Below are positions 59,433-64,000 of a stretch of 64,000 nucleotides of DNA, in pieces (position 1 is the stretch's first letter; each line of letters begins with the position of its first letter). The position numbers were made by a program, and so were the translations under genes. Origin of the DNA: Novosphingobium sp. IK01 (GTDB lineage: Bacteria; Pseudomonadota; Alphaproteobacteria; Sphingomonadales; Sphingomonadaceae); NCBI RefSeq assembly GCF_033242265.1, contig NZ_BTFW01000001.1:2097001-2161000 (forward strand). The letters run 5' to 3'. The notes beneath the pieces are model-generated. The model searched no databases and was not told the origin of the DNA. It saw only the letters and a program-made list of their open reading frames with translations.

Positions 59433-60449
59433 ATGCACTTCTTCTCCGACAACGCCGCCAGCGTCCACCCCAGCGTCTGGGCCGCGATGCAGGCCGCCGA
59501 CAGCCCCGATTTCGCCTATGACGCCGACGCGCTGAGCCGCAGCCTCGACGAGGCCTTCTCGGCCCTGTTCGGCGCGCCCTGCACCGCGCTGTGGGTGGCG
59601 ACCGGGACAGCGGCCAATTGCCTCGCGCTTTCGGCCATGGTGCCGCCCCATGGCGCCGTGGTCTGCCACCACGAGGCGCATATCGAGATGGACGAAGGCG
59701 GCGCGCCGGGCCTGTTCCTCCATGGTGCCAAGCTGCTGCTGGCCGAAGGCGAAGGCGGCCTGCTCACGCCCGAGACGATTCTCCGGCGCATCGCCCCGAT
59801 CCGCCCCGGCGTCCATCAGGTCCAGCCCCACGCCATCTCGATCACGCAGGCAAGCGAACAGGGCCGCGTCTATCGTCCGCAAGAAGTCGCCGCCATCGGC
59901 GCGCTGGCCCGCGCGCGGGGCCTTGGCCTCCACATGGACGGCGCGCGGCTGGCCAATGCCATCGCCCATCTCGATTGCACGCCCGCCGCCGTGACGGTCG
60001 AGGCCGGGGTCGATGCGCTCAGCTTCGGCTTCATCAAGAACGGTGGCCTGAGCGCCGAAGCCATGGTCTTCTTCGATCCCGCGCTGGCCGAGCGCGTGCG
60101 CTTTGCCCGCAAGCAGTCAGGGCACCTGCAATCGAAGGGCCGCTATCTGGCCGCGCAAATCCTCGCCCTGCTCGAACACGACCAGTGGCGGGCCAATGCC
60201 CGCGCCGCCAATGCCGCCGCGCAGGAACTGGCCGGGGCCTGTGCCGGGCGCCTGATCGAGCCGGTCGAGGCCAACGAACTGTTCGTGATCCTGAGCGAGC
60301 CGGAAAAAACCGCCTTGCGCGGCGCGGGCTTCGATTTCTACGACTGGCCCGCCCCGCAAGGCGCGCCGGGCGCCGCCCGGCTGGTCACCGCATGGAACAG
60401 CGACCCGGTCCATGTCGCCGCGCTCGCCCGCGCGATTGCGAACTTATGA
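59433..60449 (+). CDS. Threonine aldolase-family PLP enzyme
   Basis: 338 residues. It cleaves L-threonine or allo-threonine to glycine and acetaldehyde. FFSDNAASVHPSVWAAM, WVATGTAANCLALSAMVPP, CHHEAHIEMDEGGAPG and LHMDGARLANAIAHL (Asp binding PLP nitrogen) are present; the Schiff-base Lys is in FGFIKNGGLSAEA. The length fits the family. AAGGA is 10 bases before the ATG. The 3' end overlaps the convergent SDR gene by 6 bases. Confidence 0.9.
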   Translation: MHFFSDNAASVHPSVWAAMQAADSPDFAYDADALSRSLDEAFSALFGAPCTALWVATGTAANCLALSAMVPPHGAVVCHHEAHIEMDEGGAPGLFLHGAKLLLAEGEGGLLTPETILRRIAPIRPGVHQVQPHAISITQASEQGRVYRPQEVAAIGALARARGLGLHMDGARLANAIAHLDCTPAAVTVEAGVDALSFGFIKNGGLSAEAMVFFDPALAERVRFARKQSGHLQSKGRYLAAQILALLEHDQWRANARAANAAAQELAGACAGRLIEPVEANELFVILSEPEKTALRGAGFDFYDWPAPQGAPGAARLVTAWNSDPVHVAALARAIANL

Positions 60450-61286
60450 GGCGGCGGCCAGCAGGGGCGCCTCCACCTCTGCCTCGGGGCTGAGCGCGGC
60501 GAGCGCGCGCAGCCCCTCGCGAAACGTCGGATAGGCAGGGCGCCAGCCGAGCACGCGGCGCGCCTTGCCCGCGCTCACCCGGCGGTTTTCGGCATAGAAG
60601 GCGCGCGCCATCGGCGAAAGCCCGGCCTCGTCGGCCCGCAACAGCGGCGGCGGCGCAATCCCCAGCAGCCGCGCGGCTTCCTCGACCACCGCGTTCTGGC
60701 TGGTGGGCTCGTCATCGGCCAGGTTGTAGACGCCCTCGGGCGCATCGAGCGCGGCGATCACCCCTCCGGCAATATCCTCGACATGGATGCGGCTGAAGAC
60801 TTGTCCGGGCTGGTCGATGCGGTGGGCGGCGCCTGCCTGCAACCGGTCGAGCATGTTGCGACCCGGCCCATAGATGCCCGGCAGGCGGAAAACCCGCACA
60901 TCGCCGCGCAGCGCCTGCCAGCCCAGATCGGCCACGACCCGCGCCGTCCGCCTTCCGCCCCCCAGCGGCGCGCTTTCATCGACCCAGGCCCCGCCGGTAT
61001 CGCCATAGACCCCGGTGGAGGAAAGATAGCCCAGCCAGCGCCCCGGCCAGTCGCGCAGGGCGGCGCGGTGATGGTCGAGCACGGGGTCGCTGCCATCGCG
61101 CGCGGGGGGAACGGACGAGAGCACATGGCTCGCCCGGTCGAGCGCGGCATCGATGGCGGCATAGTCGTCGAAGGCGATGGTTCCGGCCCGCCCGGTGCCT
61201 TCGACCTGCCAGCCGCGCGCGCGCAGCTTCCGGGCCAGCACTTGCGCGCTGTAGCCCATTCCGAAGATCAGCATGTGTCCGGTCAT
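60444..61286 (-). CDS. NAD-dependent epimerase/dehydratase-like SDR protein (YeeZ type)
   Basis: 280 residues. MLIFGMGYSAQVLARKLRARGWQVEGTGR is a slightly altered Rossmann G-x-G-x-x-A loop (GMGYSA), LGYLSSTGVYGDTGGAWVDE the Ser-Thr/Tyr region and FRLPGIYGPGRNMLDRL the family block. Members of this subgroup lack clear activity data. ATG 61286 has CGGAGAG 6 bases ahead. Divergent from pepN. Confidence 0.83.
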   Translation of the reverse strand: MTGHMLIFGMGYSAQVLARKLRARGWQVEGTGRAGTIAFDDYAAIDAALDRASHVLSSVPPARDGSDPVLDHHRAALRDWPGRWLGYLSSTGVYGDTGGAWVDESAPLGGGRRTARVVADLGWQALRGDVRVFRLPGIYGPGRNMLDRLQAGAAHRIDQPGQVFSRIHVEDIAGGVIAALDAPEGVYNLADDEPTSQNAVVEEAARLLGIAPPPLLRADEAGLSPMARAFYAENRRVSAGKARRVLGWRPAYPTFREGLRALAALSPEAEVEAPLLAAAS

Positions 61287-61378
61287 GGTCACTCTCCGTT
61301 TACCCTGTCTACGCCTTTCGTGCCCGATTTGCACATCATCAATTGCCCCCGGCGAGCGGTCTACCTAAGTTCACGCGC

Positions 61379-64000
61379 ATGAACGATCTTGCCAGCCAGC
61401 CCGCCCAGTTCACACCCGCCGTCATTCATCGCGCCGATTATCGCCCGCCCGCCTGGCTGGTGCCCGATATCGCGCTCGATTTCGTGCTCGACCTGACCGA
61501 AACACGGGTGAGCGCCACGCTCGATGTCGAGCGCAATCCGGCGGCGCAAGACGCGACCGCCCCGCTGCGCCTCAATGGCGACGGCATCGTGGCGGGCGCC
61601 GTGCTGGTCGATGGCGAACCGCACAATGCCTGGGCGATGGAAGGCGACGATCTGGTGATCGACCTTCCCGGTTCAGCCCATCAGGTCACCATCGAGACCA
61701 CGATCAATCCGACCGCCAATACCCAGCTTTCGGGCCTCTATGCCTCGGGCGGGCTGCTGTGCACGCAGTGCGAGGCCGAAGGCTTCCGCCGGATCACCTT
61801 CTTCCCCGACCGGCCCGATGTCCTGAGCTGCTACACCGTCACGCTCACGGCGGACAAGGCGCAGTTCCCGGTGCTGCTCTCGAACGGCAACCCGGTCGAC
61901 AGTGGCGAGGAAGACGATGGCTCGCACTGGGCGATCTGGCATGATCCCTGGCCCAAGCCTTCGTACCTGTTCGCGCTCGTCGCGGGCGATCTGGTGCCCA
62001 CGCGCGACCGTTTCACCACGGCCTCGGGCCGCGCGGTGGACCTTGCCATCTGGGTCCGCGCGGGCGACGAGACGCGCACGGGCCATGCCATGCGCTCGCT
62101 GATCGCCTCGATGCAGTGGGACGAGAAGGTCTATGGCCGCGAATACGACCTCGACCTGTTCAACATTGTCGCCGTGTCCGATTTCAACGCCGGGGCGATG
62201 GAGAACAAGGGCCTCAACATCTTCAACACCCGCTACATCCTGGCCGACCCGGACACCGCCACCGATGGCGACTATGACGCGGTCGAAGGCGTGGTCGCCC
62301 ACGAATACTTCCACAACTGGTCGGGCAACCGCGTGACCTGCCGCGACTGGTTCCAGCTCAGCCTCAAGGAAGGCTTCACCGTGCTGCGCGACCAGCAGTT
62401 CTCGGCGGATCGCGGCTCGCCCCCGGTCAAGCGGATCGAGGACGTGCGGATCTTGCGCGCGGCCCAGTTTCCTGAGGATTCGGGGCCCCTGGCCCACCCG
62501 ATCCGCCCGGATTCCTATCAGGAAATCAGCAATTTCTACACCGCGACGGTCTATAACAAGGGCGCCGAGGTGATCCGCATGATGACCGTTCTGGCCGGCC
62601 CCGAACGCTTCCGCGCCGGGACCGACCTCTATTTCGAGCGCCACGACGGGCAAGCGGCAACCTGCGAGGATTTCGTGACCGCCATCGAGGAGGGCGCGCA
62701 GATCGACCTTGCCCAGTTCCGCCGCTGGTACGAGCAGGCCGGAACCCCGCGCGTGGACGTGGCGCTGAGCCATGATCCGGTCTCGGGCCGCGTCACCCTC
62801 GCCCTCAAGCAGACCGTGCCGCCCACGCCGGGCCAGAGCGTCAAGCAGCCGATGGTCATCCCGCTGCGCACCGCCCTGTTCGACCGCCAGAGCGGCACGC
62901 ATGGCGGCGAACACCTGATCGTGCTGACGCAAGGGCAGCAGCAGTTCACGTTCGAGGGCCATGCCCGGCCCCCGGTGCTCTCGATCAATCGCGGGTTTTC
63001 CGCGCCGGTGGCCATTATCGCCCCGCAGACAGTCGAGGATCTGGTCTTCCTCGCCGCCCACGACGATGATCCGTTTGCCCGCTACGAGGCGATGCAGCAG
63101 CTCGTCGTCCAGCACCTCGTCGCCGCCGTCGAAGGGCGCCTCGACGATGACGCGCGCGAGGCTGGCCGCAAGGCCATCGGCGGCGCGCTCGCGGCGATCC
63201 TCGCCGATGCCGGGCTGGACGATCTGATGCGCGGCGAACTCGTCATGCTGCCGGGCGAGGCCTATCTGGCCGAACAGCTCAATCCGGTTGACCCGGCCCG
63301 CGTCCATGCCGAGCGTGAGGCGCTCAAGGCCTGGCTGGGCCGCGAACTGGCGCCCGCGTGGACCGCGCTCCACGACCGCTGCGCCGCCGTTCCCTTCAGC
63401 CTCGACGCCGCCGCGCGCGGCGCGCGCAAGCTCAAGACGCAGGCGCTCGTCTATCTGGCCGCCGCCGACCCGCAAGGCACCGCCCTGCGCGCCAAGGCGC
63501 AATATGATGCCGCCGACAACATGACCGACCGTCAGGGTGCGCTCATGGTCCTGTGCGGCCTCGACTGCCCGCAGCGCGAGGAAGCGCTCGATCACTTCCA
63601 CGCCCGCTTTGCCGACAACCGGCTGGTGATCGACAAGTGGTTCTCGCTTCAGGCAGGCTCGCTCCACCCCGATGCGCTCGCCCATGTCCAGGCACTGGCG
63701 CATCATCCCGATTTCACGCTCACCAACCCCAACCGCGTGCGCGCGCTCTACATGGCGATGGCAGCCAATCCGGCGGCCTTCCACGCCGCCGACGGGGCGG
63801 GCTATCGCACGATTGCCGACCTGATCCTCGCGCTCGATCCGATCAACGGCAATGTCGCCGCGCGCTTCGTTGCCCCGCTCGGGCGCTGGCGCCGGGTCGA
63901 ACCGGGCCGTGCGGCGCTGATGCGCGCCGAACTCGAACGGATCGCCGCCGCCCCCCGCCTCTCGCGTGATGTGCGCGAGCAGGTGAGCAAGAGCCTGGAA
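61379..64000 (+). CDS. pepN: Aminopeptidase N (3' end cut by window edge)
   Basis: 874 codons are visible without a stop. Zinc aminopeptidase of the M1 family, removing N-terminal residues from peptides in the cytoplasm. The exopeptidase motif GAMENKGLNIF is at 272-276 and the zinc site HEYFH at 308-312 with the third ligand Glu about residue 331 (LKEGFTVLRDQQ). Pfam-like C-terminal DUF3458 regions follow (TALFDRQSGTHGG...). The family is about 870-885 residues, so only a few codons are missing. Confidence 0.95.
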   Translation, partial: MNDLASQPAQFTPAVIHRADYRPPAWLVPDIALDFVLDLTETRVSATLDVERNPAAQDATAPLRLNGDGIVAGAVLVDGEPHNAWAMEGDDLVIDLPGSAHQVTIETTINPTANTQLSGLYASGGLLCTQCEAEGFRRITFFPDRPDVLSCYTVTLTADKAQFPVLLSNGNPVDSGEEDDGSHWAIWHDPWPKPSYLFALVAGDLVPTRDRFTTASGRAVDLAIWVRAGDETRTGHAMRSLIASMQWDEKVYGREYDLDLFNIVAVSDFNAGAMENKGLNIFNTRYILADPDTATDGDYDAVEGVVAHEYFHNWSGNRVTCRDWFQLSLKEGFTVLRDQQFSADRGSPPVKRIEDVRILRAAQFPEDSGPLAHPIRPDSYQEISNFYTATVYNKGAEVIRMMTVLAGPERFRAGTDLYFERHDGQAATCEDFVTAIEEGAQIDLAQFRRWYEQAGTPRVDVALSHDPVSGRVTLALKQTVPPTPGQSVKQPMVIPLRTALFDRQSGTHGGEHLIVLTQGQQQFTFEGHARPPVLSINRGFSAPVAIIAPQTVEDLVFLAAHDDDPFARYEAMQQLVVQHLVAAVEGRLDDDAREAGRKAIGGALAAILADAGLDDLMRGELVMLPGEAYLAEQLNPVDPARVHAEREALKAWLGRELAPAWTALHDRCAAVPFSLDAAARGARKLKTQALVYLAAADPQGTALRAKAQYDAADNMTDRQGALMVLCGLDCPQREEALDHFHARFADNRLVIDKWFSLQAGSLHPDALAHVQALAHHPDFTLTNPNRVRALYMAMAANPAAFHAADGAGYRTIADLILALDPINGNVAARFVAPLGRWRRVEPGRAALMRAELERIAAAPRLSRDVREQVSKSLE

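Noticed and set aside
61673..63784. Long minus-strand open frame opposite aminopeptidase N
   Set aside because: The plus strand encodes a complete M1 peptidase with all motifs. The antisense product is compositionally biased and has no recognisable domain.

Overview
The window is a GC-rich chromosomal segment from an alphaproteobacterium, most likely a sphingomonad of the Novosphingobium type. The main pointers are an acyl carrier protein plus serine palmitoyltransferase pair (sphingolipid synthesis), a divK-like receiver, an rpsT-dnaA neighbourhood with clustered GANTC sites, an alphaproteobacterial single-Cys DksA, an OmpA with a proline-only linker and a UrcA-family protein. I see about 62 protein genes, tightly packed and with many 1-4 bp start/stop overlaps. 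I find no tRNA, rRNA, CRISPR array, insertion sequence or phage gene. One gene is cut by each edge: a PilZ protein on the left and aminopeptidase N on the right.

Layout. 1-5.2 kb: PilZ, dksA, a Sel1-like protein, then a minus-strand run of GNAT/COG3146, GDPD, RidA, HAD and DUF3572 genes. 5.3-8.2 kb: divK, a long palindromic repeat, and the sphingolipid genes acp-spt followed by an SGNH hydrolase. 8.2-11.6 kb: a three-gene set associated with PQQ-dependent dehydrogenases (CXXCW rhodanese-like protein, SoxYZ-like carrier, zinc metallohydrolase) and a YqaA/DedA membrane protein. 12-17.8 kb: ompA, Cu/Zn SOD lipoprotein, TonB-like protein, a receiver protein, and fdhD-mobA-LysR without formate dehydrogenase structural genes.

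17.9-35.5 kb is the largest accessory block. It is a polysaccharide export and synthesis locus: half-CBS protein, KpsM, KpsT, KpsE and KpsD homologues, a UDP-ManNAc-type dehydrogenase, a 1479-residue tandem glycosyltransferase, an alpha/beta-hydrolase-like protein, a GSCFA protein, a sulfotransferase, a beta-helix protein and a CgeB-like glycosyltransferase. Together these suggest an acidic, possibly sulfated, surface polysaccharide made by an ABC-transporter route.

35.6-64 kb is mostly housekeeping: a dicarboxylate symporter, nth, dapB, a sirtuin, MoeB/ThiF, dnaA, rpsT, hemH, a molybdenum hydroxylase subunit, mrp, hflK-hflC, degP, PBP1a, msrB, an HxlR regulator, UrcA, a lipid kinase, a phosphoesterase, threonine aldolase, an SDR protein and pepN.

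The most unusual signals lie outside genes. (1) Immediately 3' of dnaA is a degenerate array of 16 units with a period of about 22.6 bp, each unit split into two half-units about 11.3 bp apart. (2) Two copies of a long palindromic element carry covarying arms and an exactly inverted 16-base loop. (3) A second dispersed repeat has the core GGGGCCATCGCCCCTGCACC. (4) Short 14-18 bp tandem repeats recur at gene 3' ends and several of them duplicate the stop codon. (5) Five GANTC sites are packed into 102 bp upstream of dnaA.
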